Shown: positions 8,239 through 17,838, numbered from the stretch's first letter. The stretch is DNA of 64,000 nt from Planctomycetaceae bacterium (GCA_002726245.1 PBSM01000024.1:1-64000); one strand, 5' to 3'. Notes: generated by a model from the letters alone, not told the origin. A program made the numbers and translations.

Positions 8239-10455
8239 TCACTCCTGGTCTCTCGTGTTTTCCATCTCTTCCATGAAATCTTCCATGTCGTCCTCGCTAC
8301 TCCCTGGGGCCTCGACAACAACGGGCGGCGGCGGCGCAAGCCGATCGAAAGCCTCCCAATCATCTAGCTCGTTGCGAACCATGAGGTTTCCGTTGGCATC
8401 CAACATGGCGACCTCGCCAGGTGCCCGCAGCGGCTCATCGCCCTCGACGATAGTTTGACCGGGCAAGACCTCCCCTCCGCGAAGATCGATCACTAACTCG
8501 CTGGATGTCAGTCGATGGTCTGGAATTGTCTTGAAAACAAGGCTGACCGGCTCGATCACATCGGCGGCAATTTCCTTGTTCAACAGCGATCCGCGGAAAG
8601 TATCGACGATCCCGGGAAGGTCGATTGCATACGTCCGATTCCACGCAACGGACATCACCGTGGCCGTTGGCTCGCCATCCGCAGGGATGGTGTATCCAGT
8701 CTTCGTGGGCTTCCTTTCTTTCGTCGTTGGATCGACGGCGGTTGGATCGACGATATCGATTGTTCGACTGGGCAGCTTAACCCCACCCGCGTAAGTGTTT
8801 GGCTTGATAACAACGGAAACAGGCTCCGTGGGCTCGCTCCAATCGCTGGTGAGATAGAATTGCCGAGGCTTGGTCTGTTCCGCGACAGCGAGCTTAGCCA
8901 GTCTGTCACGAACGATTTGATCCAAAATCGAATCATGCGGTGCAGCCTGCGGATTCTGAGGGTGATTCGGATCTTCAATCAGCACCTGCACGCGATAGAT
9001 GTACTTCTTACCGGGCTGGATGGTGTAGTCAAAGAAGCGGACCATCAGGAACTCCGCCTGTGGGCCAACTGGTGCCGCTGTCGCTCCCATGCCCCCCATC
9101 CCCATCATGCCACCCATGCCCATCGTGCCACCCATGCCCATCGTGCCACCCATGCCCATCATCCCCCTGCCCATTCCACCTGCATGCTCTCCCTGGCCTT
9201 CTCCTTCCATTGGCATCGTGGACATCCCCGACCTGTCCCCGATGCTTGGGGCACCAGGCGCACCCGGAACGGGTGCATCATCCGCGACGGGCGTGGCCGT
9301 CGGATCAATGGTTTCGGATTCAGTTGTGACAACAACAGCCTGCTTCTTTGGAACCTCCCGCATGGGAACTTCTGGGTGCAAAGCTAAGGGAGCGAGGTCG
9401 CGCAACATCAGCGGCGGAACTGGCATGGTCAATCTAGGATGCAAATAGTTTGCGTCGGCAATCTCGCCCGGGAAGCCGACAAAGGCTTGAGCCGCCCTTT
9501 TCTGCTCGTTCTCGGTCCAAAAAAGTGTCCGCCATTGTGGTTCGACGTTTGGATCGGCGGGCAACTCGGCTCGCTGTGCCTGAAAACGGAGATACTTCGG
9601 AGCGTCGCGCAGCGGCGAATACCCTTCGGCATTCGCAAAGACGCGCTGGAACTCGTCCCACTGTTGCTGATAGGGCACAAGCACGCGTATAGAGACGACA
9701 TGGGCAGCCCTGCCAACAACTGCGTTAGTCGTTTTCGGGCGGTATCCAACGAACTTCGCCTCGTCCGCTCTGATTCCAGCACCAGCCGCGGCCAACGCTC
9801 CGCCCATCATCTCGCCACCTTCCCTGCCGCCCATCATCTGCATCATTTCTTCCATCCCTTCCATGTCGCCGCTTTCGTCATCTTCTTCCATGCCGCCCAT
9901 CATCTGCATCATTTCTTCCATTCCACCTTCACCGCGTTTTTTGGACTTCTTTTTCCGCTTGGGGCGTTTTTTCGGCGCTTCGATCGTCTTCTGCGCCATG
10001 TTCTCAAGCTTGTCCCAAGGATTCTCTTTGCGCTTCTTCAGCACCAGCGCCCCGATCGCGATTGTGGCTTGAGGCTGCTGGGGCGCGTAGATCTCCGGGT
10101 CGGTGCGGCGGGTGACCGGCGGTGGCGTCGTAGGGGTGATAGGCGTCTTAAACTTGTACGGATTCGCCTTTGTTGGATTGTTCGCCGCCACGACACGCAC
10201 CGCGTGATTCTCTATCGGTGCGTACTCTTCCTTTTCCGCCAGCACGTTGCCTGGAGTGCTCGTAATGTTCTTGTCCGCCCGCTGAACCTGCTGCGAGAGA
10301 TTCGCCGGACTCTTGGAAGAGTCAAGACCAGCGATACCGGAGCCAGCCCAAATGAAGAGAACCAGCAGCACCAATACGAGGCCTAACACCAGCTTCTCAG
10401 AGTGGTGAAAAAAGAAGCCCTGAATATGTTCTTTATCGAGTTTGAACTTCGCCAT
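8239..10455 (-). CDS. Inner-membrane protein at the PilP position of the pil cluster, Met/Gly-rich
   Basis: 738 residues, ATG at 10455 with AGGAG nine bases upstream. A short cytoplasmic N-terminus precedes one membrane helix (about residues 22-44, L-V-L-G-L-V-L-V-L-L-V-L-F-I-W). A basic K/R stretch then leads into two copies of M-E-E-M-M-Q-M-M-G-G, and later into a run of G-M-G-G-T/M repeats near residue 440. The ordered part near 460-560 (F-F-D-Y-T-I-Q-P-G-K-K-Y-I-Y-R-V-Q-V-L) resembles a beta-sandwich. I recognise no named domain. By position between the PilO-like gene and the secretin it would be the periplasmic link (PilP/GspC role), but that is inference. Confidence 0.7.
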   Translation of the reverse strand: MAKFKLDKEHIQGFFFHHSEKLVLGLVLVLLVLFIWAGSGIAGLDSSKSPANLSQQVQRADKNITSTPGNVLAEKEEYAPIENHAVRVVAANNPTKANPYKFKTPITPTTPPPVTRRTDPEIYAPQQPQATIAIGALVLKKRKENPWDKLENMAQKTIEAPKKRPKRKKKSKKRGEGGMEEMMQMMGGMEEDDESGDMEGMEEMMQMMGGREGGEMMGGALAAAGAGIRADEAKFVGYRPKTTNAVVGRAAHVVSIRVLVPYQQQWDEFQRVFANAEGYSPLRDAPKYLRFQAQRAELPADPNVEPQWRTLFWTENEQKRAAQAFVGFPGEIADANYLHPRLTMPVPPLMLRDLAPLALHPEVPMREVPKKQAVVVTTESETIDPTATPVADDAPVPGAPGAPSIGDRSGMSTMPMEGEGQGEHAGGMGRGMMGMGGTMGMGGTMGMGGMMGMGGMGATAAPVGPQAEFLMVRFFDYTIQPGKKYIYRVQVLIEDPNHPQNPQAAPHDSILDQIVRDRLAKLAVAEQTKPRQFYLTSDWSEPTEPVSVVIKPNTYAGGVKLPSRTIDIVDPTAVDPTTKERKPTKTGYTIPADGEPTATVMSVAWNRTYAIDLPGIVDTFRGSLLNKEIAADVIEPVSLVFKTIPDHRLTSSELVIDLRGGEVLPGQTIVEGDEPLRAPGEVAMLDANGNLMVRNELDDWEAFDRLAPPPPVVVEAPGSSEDDMEDFMEEMENTRDQE
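9085..9175 (-). repeat. 21-bp tandem repeat coding for Met/Gly motif
   Basis: Tandem units of the type cccatgcccatcgtgccac lie in the PilP-position gene and encode G-M-G-G-T-M-style heptads. The unit is in frame, so copy number could vary without frameshift. Confidence 0.85.
9825..9921 (-). repeat. 31-bp exact direct repeat inside the PilP-position gene
   Basis: The same 31 bases occur at 9825-9855 and 9891-9921, encoding the two M-E-E-M-M-Q-M-M-G-G blocks. The 66-bp offset keeps frame, pointing to an in-frame duplication. Confidence 0.85.
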
Positions 10456-10529
10456 CTCGTGTCACTCCTAGCCTAATCCCCTGTCGATTTCGGCCCTACC
10501 AACATAACAATTCACAGCCAGTTGCACTA

Positions 10530-12203
10530 CTATTCCGCTGCCAGATCCACACCGGTCGCCGCCGCCTCAGCAGTCAGGTCGTTCTTATCGCTTTCTCCTG
10601 CACCTGCCGCAGCTTGCTCCGCCGGTACTACTTCATCCTCCGCTTCCTTGAGATCGATGCCGAGCCTGTCAACGCCGAGCGCGTCGGGATTATAAATGTA
10701 AATGATCCCGTACAATTCGATCGGCAAATCAAAGCTTGACGAAGCGTTCACGGCCCCACTACCGGCCCCAGCGCCTCCAGCCGCACCATACATCGATTGT
10801 CCGCCCTCTTCACCGAAGCCGCCGCCGCCTTCACCTTCACCGAAGCCTCCGATACCTTCACCAAAGCCACCGCCGCCTTCACCGAAGCCACCGCCGCCTT
10901 CACCAAAGCCACCGCCGCCTTCACCAAAGCCACCGGCACCAAAGCCACCACCACCGGTTGCGCTGGTCTGCTTGTTGAGGCGGACCTGGCGAACCTCCAC
11001 CATTAGCGTCGAATTGCCGCATTCGGCTACTAGTCGATGAATCTCGCGTTGGTCCATCCTGAGTCCAATCCGGATCGGAATTCGCTTGGCAACGACCAGA
11101 AATGCATCATCAGGATTGCGGGCACTCGAGGTCAACGCGTCTCGAACGCGCTGCGCTGGTAGAGGCTTGTAGTCGTTATCGACATACCGCATCTCGGCGG
11201 GATCGGAGCTGCTGCTTCCCGCTTCGCCCATCGTGTCCATTTCTCTTTCGCCGGCACCCGACGCTGCAATCTCGCCGCCACCCATGGACATCTCCGCCAT
11301 GCCGCCTGACATCATCCCCACCATTCCGCCCCCCCCGCCACCAGCGGCAGAGGCATTGAGGCGGGTGATTTGGCCAGTCGTCGGAGGCACAGCGCGGCCA
11401 ATGCGAATGTACTGCAACTCTTTGATGATCGCGTTGTAGCTGGCAGTTGCTGGACCGTTCGTCCGCTTGATGATGTTCATCAGAGCATTCAGCACCCACA
11501 AATCTTCTTGGGCGTACAAGACTTGCAAAGTCGATGGCACTTTCTCGGGCGTGCTGTCCCAGTCATACCGGTTTAGCAACGCCGACTGGTCTCCCGAGTT
11601 CCAATCGACAATCGTCTTTCCGCTGGTGGCAGTGCGCGAAGTCGTGCTTGGGGCGTTCATTTGTCCCGGGCCCTGCATCGTCATCGCATCCTCTCCACCA
11701 CTTCCCGCGGTTGCTGTCGCTTGCCACGGCGAACCGATAATCTGCGCGAGCTTGGGCAATTCTAATTTGATGTAGTCGCGATACTCTTCGCGGAAGTCAC
11801 GCCGCAAAGCGTCTGGGATCCCAGGGCCAAACGCAACCGTCTCGACCGGAGTCATCTCTTCAACTTTCGCGCGGAAATCCGCCTCCAACTCAGTTGGCCA
11901 AACGAGCACAGCCTTTTGTTTCTCGTACTGAGCCTTCCACGCGTCGTAGACGCTGTTTTTCGTTAAATCCACGTTGCCATCCATGCCCTCGTGTGTAGCA
12001 GGGTTGGGGTGTTCTGAAATGTCCACGATGGTCTGCGCCGTCGAATACGCCCCCTCGATTTTCGACTTCCGATCGTCCCGCTCCTTATCCAGCGCGGATT
12101 TGGCCATGAACCAACCCCCCACGGGAAGCAGTGCTAGGATCCCACAGGTGATCCAGAATCTTTGCGCGCGTAATACAGCAAGAATCGGTTTAATCTGGTC
12201 CAC
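10530..12203 (-). CDS. Inner-membrane protein at the PilO position of the pil cluster, Gly-rich
   Basis: 557 residues from a GTG at 12203, 12 bp after the PilM-PilN stop. A 14-residue cytoplasmic tail precedes one membrane helix (about 15-34, F-W-I-T-C-G-I-L-A-L-L-P-V-G-G), then a charged helical stretch, the general layout of PilO. A long insert near residues 425-480 repeats G-G-F-G-E-G-G, encoded by 21-bp tandem repeats, and a second Gly/Met stretch lies near 290-330. The C-terminus (Y-G-I-I-Y-I-Y-N-P) looks beta-rich and could be a ferredoxin-like PilO core. No confident domain match by eye; the call rests on topology and gene order. Confidence 0.7.
   Translation of the reverse strand: MDQIKPILAVLRAQRFWITCGILALLPVGGWFMAKSALDKERDDRKSKIEGAYSTAQTIVDISEHPNPATHEGMDGNVDLTKNSVYDAWKAQYEKQKAVLVWPTELEADFRAKVEEMTPVETVAFGPGIPDALRRDFREEYRDYIKLELPKLAQIIGSPWQATATAGSGGEDAMTMQGPGQMNAPSTTSRTATSGKTIVDWNSGDQSALLNRYDWDSTPEKVPSTLQVLYAQEDLWVLNALMNIIKRTNGPATASYNAIIKELQYIRIGRAVPPTTGQITRLNASAAGGGGGGMVGMMSGGMAEMSMGGGEIAASGAGEREMDTMGEAGSSSSDPAEMRYVDNDYKPLPAQRVRDALTSSARNPDDAFLVVAKRIPIRIGLRMDQREIHRLVAECGNSTLMVEVRQVRLNKQTSATGGGGFGAGGFGEGGGGFGEGGGGFGEGGGGFGEGIGGFGEGEGGGGFGEEGGQSMYGAAGGAGAGSGAVNASSSFDLPIELYGIIYIYNPDALGVDRLGIDLKEAEDEVVPAEQAAAGAGESDKNDLTAEAAATGVDLAAE
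10809..10940 (-). repeat. 21-bp tandem repeat coding for Gly-Phe-Gly-Glu motif
   Basis: About five units of ccttcaccgaagccaccgccg with A/G variation, in frame in the PilO-position gene, encode G-G-G-F-G-E-G. It is an internal coding repeat with no spacers, so not a CRISPR. Confidence 0.88.
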
Positions 12204-12215
12204 AATACTGTTCCT

Positions 12216-14603
12216 CTATTCGTTTCCAGCCTCAACAGCCCCTTCTGGCACCGCTGCTGCGTCTGCTGGTTCAGTGTCCTCTCCGACAGCGGTCGCTTCC
12301 GCGGCCTTCGCGGCAGCTTCCGCTTCAGCCTTCGCGGCAGCTTCTTCTGCCTCTTTGGCCTTTCGTTCTTCTAATGCTATCAATCGATCTCTAAGACGAA
12401 TTTCTTGCCAGCAAAACTGAATCGTAAACGAGTATCGCCGAACCTGGAATGACGCAAGAACTGTCGGTTCACCATCCCCTTCCGTCGGCACCGCGCCAGG
12501 CACGATTTGGGACGTCCCGCTGGAGTACGGATCGTCTCCCTCGTCATCTTCTCCGCCAAAGCCTTCCATTCCCTGCATCGACATCATGTTGCCCGCCCCT
12601 GGTTGTGCTTGAGCAGGGCTAACGTCTGGATTCGGAACCGTCACTGTTTGCGGTTCACCATCGTCGAAGAGTAGGAGCGGGAACTGGATGCCTAACTCCT
12701 TCATTGTGAAAGTTACCAGATTGGGTGTGTTATCTTCGGGATTCATGGTTCCATCTGGCAGTTCGATGGTCCCTTCTTCGAGTTCTTTGAGAAAGCTGAA
12801 GCGGACGTGGTTGGCACCGCGTTCGTTGCGGATGAGACTTCTGTTGTTGTAATAGTGGTATCCCTTCAACTCGATCACCCAACCGGGTCCCGTTGGTCCC
12901 TCGGAACCAGCGGCGGCGACATCCTCAGCAGAGACGGTGACATTCGCGTCGCCTTCGGTGGCCACCGGATCTTCAATTGTGTCGCCTCGCAAATGCCGCT
13001 TTAATTCGCCATACTTACTCTTGACGATGTCGGTGTACCAGCTCTCTAGAGTCGGGAAATACTCGGATTCGACGTAGTCGATATAAAAGACAGGTCGCTG
13101 ATCCATCGGCAAGGTCTTGTAATCGACATAGGCTCCTCGTTCGATGCCCTCGGGCCACGGCAACGACTGGTTGATCGCTCGCATCAGTTCGAGCCACAGA
13201 ATCCGGCGGTCACCTGCACCAACGACTTCTTCGCCGATTTCCTTGATGAAGGTAAGCTGCGCTTCCTTGTCCTTGTGCTCGGCGTGGTGCCCATCGCTTG
13301 TCTTCTTGACAATCTTCACCTTCTCCTCTGGACCGCTCCAAGTCTCGCCGTCTTGCTCGTAGTCCGGCTTTACTTTCGACCAGACGTTGTAGTGGAAGAA
13401 GAAGTTGAACGAGCAGGCAAGCATCAACGCCGCTAGCGAAGCAACCGCCCACGGCTTTTTTGCCTTGATGATCCGTTTGGTTAGAATCTCTCGCGGCAAT
13501 AGACTCGTTGACAGTCGTGCCTTGCCGAGCCCCTGCAGACACAGACCGTAGCTCACGCCGAACGCCATGCTGTTCTCGGCGAACTGCGGCGACGACAGCA
13601 CTGAAGGCCCTGATAGCTCGTTGAACCTTTCGAACTCGATGACGTCGTAGCCAAGGTTCTTGGCGATGTATTGTTGCAAGCCAGGCAGTTTCACCGTGTT
13701 ACCAAGCAGCACAACACCCTTGATCGTGGCCTTGCGATCGATACCCTGGAAGAAACCGATGGAGCGCTGAACTTCGGTGACGAGATCATTGAAGATTGGC
13801 CGCATCGCTTGGAACACCGTCTTGGGGTCTTCCGCCTGACGAGCGTTGCGTTTCAGATGCTCAGCCTTGGCAAACGTCAGCTTCAACTCCTTCGTCAACT
13901 GCTTCGTAAAATGGTTGCCACCCAGCGGAATGCTTCGCTGCCACATACGAAAGCCGTTCGTGATCACGAGATCGGTTGAATCTGTTCCCATCGCTAACAC
14001 GACGATCGACTCGGGCGGATCGTCCGGGTCGAACAGGTCTTCGTCAGGACCCTCCGTCAGGATGTCATGGGAGACGAAGTTGTAGATTGCCATCGGTGCA
14101 AGCTGCACGATGTCAAGCTGAATGTCCGCCTTGTCAAACGGCTTCAACGACCGGTGCACTTGATCACGCTTCATCGCGAACAGACCTACTTCGGCATCGA
14201 TCAGGAAGCCATCGATTTCTTCGCCGCCCACAAGCCGCTCGAAATCCCAGATCACTTCTTCGAGAGGGAACGGGATCTGTTGCCGAGCTTCGAACTGAAC
14301 GATGGCCGGCAGTTTCTTAGTGTCCACTGGTGGCGGTTTGAAGAACTTTGCCAGACCGCTCTGCCCAGGGACGGAGATCGCAACTTTGTCCTCTTTTCGC
14401 GAGATCTTATTACGGGAGAGAAAGGTCTCGAGCGCATCGCGAATCAGTTGTTCCGGCTCGGCTTCAGGCTGGCTGAGGATCTTCGGATACTCGATGTAGT
14501 CGAAGGCATCAGCCACAACTTGCCCGTCCTCGACGGTACATCGCAGCGCTTTGATCGCGCACTGTCCAATGTCGATACCCCAACAACGATTAATCTTAGC
14601 CAT
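12216..14603 (-). CDS. pilM: PilM-PilN fusion, type IV pilus inner-membrane platform protein
   Basis: 795 residues, ATG at 14603 with GGAG six bases upstream. Residues 1-370 are an actin-like PilM ATPase fold: G-I-D-I-G-Q-C-A-I-K-A-L (phosphate 1), V-A-I-S-V-P-G-Q-S, F-E-A-R-Q-Q-I-P-F-P-L-E-E-V-I-W-D and V-V-L-L-G-N-T-V-K-L-P-G-L near the end. At about 370-410 comes T-S-L-L-P-R-E-I and one membrane helix (A-V-A-S-L-A-A-L-M-L-A-C-S-F), which is how PilN proteins begin, then a periplasmic region with W-L-E-L-M-R-A-I-N-Q-S-L-P. The C-terminus is acidic and Ala/Glu-rich. In most bacteria PilM is a separate cytoplasmic protein that binds the PilN tail, so the fusion hard-wires that contact. First gene of the cluster. 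Confidence 0.88.
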   Translation of the reverse strand: MAKINRCWGIDIGQCAIKALRCTVEDGQVVADAFDYIEYPKILSQPEAEPEQLIRDALETFLSRNKISRKEDKVAISVPGQSGLAKFFKPPPVDTKKLPAIVQFEARQQIPFPLEEVIWDFERLVGGEEIDGFLIDAEVGLFAMKRDQVHRSLKPFDKADIQLDIVQLAPMAIYNFVSHDILTEGPDEDLFDPDDPPESIVVLAMGTDSTDLVITNGFRMWQRSIPLGGNHFTKQLTKELKLTFAKAEHLKRNARQAEDPKTVFQAMRPIFNDLVTEVQRSIGFFQGIDRKATIKGVVLLGNTVKLPGLQQYIAKNLGYDVIEFERFNELSGPSVLSSPQFAENSMAFGVSYGLCLQGLGKARLSTSLLPREILTKRIIKAKKPWAVASLAALMLACSFNFFFHYNVWSKVKPDYEQDGETWSGPEEKVKIVKKTSDGHHAEHKDKEAQLTFIKEIGEEVVGAGDRRILWLELMRAINQSLPWPEGIERGAYVDYKTLPMDQRPVFYIDYVESEYFPTLESWYTDIVKSKYGELKRHLRGDTIEDPVATEGDANVTVSAEDVAAAGSEGPTGPGWVIELKGYHYYNNRSLIRNERGANHVRFSFLKELEEGTIELPDGTMNPEDNTPNLVTFTMKELGIQFPLLLFDDGEPQTVTVPNPDVSPAQAQPGAGNMMSMQGMEGFGGEDDEGDDPYSSGTSQIVPGAVPTEGDGEPTVLASFQVRRYSFTIQFCWQEIRLRDRLIALEERKAKEAEEAAAKAEAEAAAKAAEATAVGEDTEPADAAAVPEGAVEAGNE

Positions 14604-14743
14604 GATTCACTCCACAAAAGGCGAACGCCTACGACCGGTCCGGTCGCCGGTTGTCGCATGAACACGCGGCTTCGCCAGAGAAGCGAGAATTGATGTAATG
14701 TGCGTCATTCAGACATGAAGCCGCTATCCCCTGTTCCTTTCCT

Positions 14744-14773
14744 ACTTTACTGACGTTGAAAGGCGGTTGTCAA
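14744..14773 (-). promoter_or_regulatory. Sigma-70-type promoter for the pil cluster
   Basis: On the minus strand TTGACA (14773-14768), an 18-nt spacer and TAAAGT (14749-14744). Start of transcription would fall near 14737, leaving about 130 nt of leader before the pilM ATG at 14603. Inferred by sequence match only. Confidence 0.6.
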
Positions 14774-14914
14774 CAGTTTTTATCGGATCTGGACGCGCGT
14801 TCACGAGGCTCGCGGCATCCTATGTCGGATATCTCGACTTCTCGACGGGATGGCGTCACACAGGTATCGTGGGTGCTGACGACCGATCCCAAACTCTCAA
14901 CGAGACTTATCGCG

Positions 14915-17758
14915 ATGAAGTTCCAGGAACTCATCATCCTATTGCCATGTCACAGCTTGGAGGATTTTCCAACGCACCACGAAGGCGAGGAGGCGGACGG
15001 CCTGCTCGCGAACTGGACAGCGTTGTGGCACCCAGCGTTAATCGCCGCCGCTGGCTCCGCACCGAGCTGGCATCGCGTGGATGACCCTCCATCCGAGCTA
15101 CAAGACCGCTTGCTGGCGGTCCCCTCGGTGAGCATCGATCAACTGGCCACGGGCTTCATCCAGCGTGCCAAGGACGAAGGTGCCTGCCTGATCTGCCGGC
15201 TACACGATCGACGCGAGATTCTTTCACTCGCATTCGAGGCTCTCGACGGCGAAGCGCCCCCAATCGACGAAGAGGTTGTCGCGGACTTTCTCGCGCTCGG
15301 GTACTGCTACCTCCAAGTTCAGTTGCTCACCCGACAGATGCGCTACTCGAGCAATCTTGACGAAACGCATTTCAACGACCAACTGATCGCCGGTGCACAA
15401 GCTGCAGCGGCCGGCGACTTCGATCTCGCGCGAAACAAATTGAGCGCCTGTTTCGATCTGCTGGCGGAAGAACGCGACCACTATTATTCCGTCGATGCTT
15501 ACCTGATCGACCTCACGCTGACCGCCGAACAAACGTTGGGTGCCACGCTCAAGAGCGAACTCGAATCGACGACTCCACTTAATCTTCTCATGTCAGCCGA
15601 GCTGATCGAGAAACTTGTCGAGCACGAGCCCGACACAAAAGACGCGATCGTGAAGGCCTTGGCCGAAGAGCGAGTTGGATTGATCGCCGGCGAAGACACG
15701 GCCTTGCGCCTGCCGTTGCTGTCTTGCGAGTCGATCCTACGTGAGTTTCGCCGTGGCATGACCAAGGCTGAGTCGCTGCTCGGGCGGCCTATTCACGTGC
15801 ATGGTCGCCGCCGGTTCGGCCTGACACCTTTCCTCCCGCAGGTGCTCGACAAACTTGGGTTTGATGGCTCGTTACACGCCACGATGGATGACGGGCGTTT
15901 TCCTTTGGGCACCCAAATCAAAACTCGCTGGGAAGGCGCTGACGGAGCTGCCATCGACGCGATCGCTCGCGCGCCGCTCGACGCCAACAAGCCGGAGACG
16001 TTCTTGAACTTGGCGACGAAGCTCGGCGAGTCCATGGATGTGGATCACGTGGGGACATTGATGTTCGCGCGTTGGCCGGCGCACGCGAGCGTTTGGTACG
16101 ACGACTTGCGTCGCTGCACGAAGTACGGTGCCGCGCTCGGCAAGTTTGTCACCGTCGAAGCCTACTTCCGCGACACCTATATGCCGGGGCATCTTGATCG
16201 CTTCGAAGCCGATCAATACCAATCCCCATACCTCAAGCAATCGATCATCCGCCGCGAACCGGATCCTCTTTCGACGATCCAGCGATACTGGCGACGGCAA
16301 GTCGAGGCAACCGCGACGCAATCTCTCGCGGCGCTCGCCTCGCTGATTCGAGGCCAGCAAACCAATGTTCCGAGCGAATCGCTGCTCGAGTCGATCGACC
16401 TCGCTTCCGAAGACACAGATGCTTCCATTGACGAAGAACTCTCGGAACAGCTCGAAACCGCACAAGCGGCGTTCGCGGATTGCCTCCCGAGAACTGACGG
16501 TGATCCCGAAGACGGCTATCTCGTGCTGAACCCGTTCAGTGTCGTGCGCCGGGTCGGAGTCGAAATGTCAGCGCTGACCGCGCTGCCCAAGGTCGAGAAG
16601 CCGATCTACTCGGCTTCCGAGATGTCCGCGTTGAAGTACGTCGTGGTCGATGTGCCGCCGATGGGGTTCGTGTGGGTGTCACCTGATAAACAGAAGCTAA
16701 AGCAAAAGCCGTCGCCACTGCTCGTTGACGACCAGCGGACCAACGAAGGCTCCGTTGTCTTGCGAAACGAGTTCCTCGAAGCTTCCATCAACCCGACGAC
16801 CGGCGCGATGGGCTCGTTGAAGGACTACTCAAAACGCGGCAATCGTCTGTCTCAGCAGTTGGGGCTTCGTGTTCCAGGCACGCGCGGCGCGTCTGGTGAT
16901 ACCTGGAGCAATTCCAACGACAACGCGATCTACTCCGTCATGGCCGCCGACTCCGTGGAAGTTTCTCAAGCGACATCGACGTTCGGCGAAGTCACGGTAT
17001 TCGGAAGCCTGCTAGATCGCGAGGGCAAGCTGCAAGCGAAGTATCGTGAAACGTTCCGACTCTGGCGAGGCACTCGGATCCTACACCTGGAAGTAACGAT
17101 CGATCCCGTGATCGAGCCAGCCGCTGATCCGTGGAACGCGTATTACGCTTGTCGCTTCGCGTGGGCTGACGAAGTCTCTCAGCTCTCGCGCGGCGTGAAT
17201 CAGTGCCGCCACGAAGCATCACGCAAGCAGTTCGAAGCCCCGTTGTACATCGATATCCATAACGGCGAGATGAATACGACCATTCTGACCGGCGGCTTGC
17301 CGTATCATCGACGAGTTGGTGATCGGATGCTTGATACGTTGCTGGCAGTTCGTGGAGAGCGCGAGCAAACGTTCCACTTGGGAATAGGTATCGACGTCCC
17401 GCACCCTCATCACGAAGCGATCAGTCTGCTCGCGCCCACGACTGCCGTCCGCCAATCCGCTCCGCCGCCGCAATCCGGGACGTCAAGCTGGCTGTTCCAC
17501 ATTGATGCCCGCAACATTGCCGCCACACATTGGGAGCCGCTTGTCGAGAACGACGCCATCACAGGCTTTCGCGTTCGCTTATTGGAAACCAGCGGCCGCG
17601 CCGCCCGCGCTCGCCTGAGCGCCTTCCGCTCCATCGCCTCCGCCCGTCACATGGACTTCGCCGGTCAATCCCGTGGCGAATGCCAGATCAACGAAGGCCG
17701 CGTCCAATTGGAATTGGCCGCAAACGAATGGCTGGAAGTCGAAGTTCTGTGGGAATAG
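14915..17758 (+). CDS. Glycoside hydrolase family 38-like protein
   Basis: 947 residues from the ATG at 14915 (M-K-F-Q-E-L-I-I-L-L-P-C-H); upstream in-frame codons to 14756 look non-coding. The middle carries a GH38-like pattern: L-L-M-S-A-E-L-I-E-K-L, E-E-R-V-G-L-I-A-G-E-D-T, C-E-S-I-L-R-E-F-R-R-G and F-G-L-T-P-F-L-P-Q-V-L. The C-terminal third has the alpha-mannosidase beta-sandwich pattern V-L-R-N-E-F-L-E-A-S-I-N-P-T-T-G-A-M-G-S-L. The spot that holds the nucleophile Asp in active GH38 enzymes (W-x-P-D-x-F-G) reads H-G-R-R-R-F-G, so mannosidase activity is doubtful. No signal peptide is evident. It stands alone, divergent from the pil cluster. Confidence 0.72.
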   Translation: MKFQELIILLPCHSLEDFPTHHEGEEADGLLANWTALWHPALIAAAGSAPSWHRVDDPPSELQDRLLAVPSVSIDQLATGFIQRAKDEGACLICRLHDRREILSLAFEALDGEAPPIDEEVVADFLALGYCYLQVQLLTRQMRYSSNLDETHFNDQLIAGAQAAAAGDFDLARNKLSACFDLLAEERDHYYSVDAYLIDLTLTAEQTLGATLKSELESTTPLNLLMSAELIEKLVEHEPDTKDAIVKALAEERVGLIAGEDTALRLPLLSCESILREFRRGMTKAESLLGRPIHVHGRRRFGLTPFLPQVLDKLGFDGSLHATMDDGRFPLGTQIKTRWEGADGAAIDAIARAPLDANKPETFLNLATKLGESMDVDHVGTLMFARWPAHASVWYDDLRRCTKYGAALGKFVTVEAYFRDTYMPGHLDRFEADQYQSPYLKQSIIRREPDPLSTIQRYWRRQVEATATQSLAALASLIRGQQTNVPSESLLESIDLASEDTDASIDEELSEQLETAQAAFADCLPRTDGDPEDGYLVLNPFSVVRRVGVEMSALTALPKVEKPIYSASEMSALKYVVVDVPPMGFVWVSPDKQKLKQKPSPLLVDDQRTNEGSVVLRNEFLEASINPTTGAMGSLKDYSKRGNRLSQQLGLRVPGTRGASGDTWSNSNDNAIYSVMAADSVEVSQATSTFGEVTVFGSLLDREGKLQAKYRETFRLWRGTRILHLEVTIDPVIEPAADPWNAYYACRFAWADEVSQLSRGVNQCRHEASRKQFEAPLYIDIHNGEMNTTILTGGLPYHRRVGDRMLDTLLAVRGEREQTFHLGIGIDVPHPHHEAISLLAPTTAVRQSAPPPQSGTSSWLFHIDARNIAATHWEPLVENDAITGFRVRLLETSGRAARARLSAFRSIASARHMDFAGQSRGECQINEGRVQLELAANEWLEVEVLWE

Positions 17759-17838
17759 CGGCCGAGATGCACGGGCAGTCGTAGTGCCGCCGATCACGCT
17801 TGATGATTCAAGTTGGTGCCGATCCCGCAACGCCAGCC

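Noticed and set aside
9439-10386. 315-codon plus-strand frame rich in His and Phe
   Set aside because: It is the complement of the Met-rich repeats of the PilP-position gene.
10809-10940. Regular 21-bp repeat resembling a CRISPR
   Set aside because: There are no spacers; the units are in frame in a coding region and encode a Gly-Phe-Gly-Glu motif.
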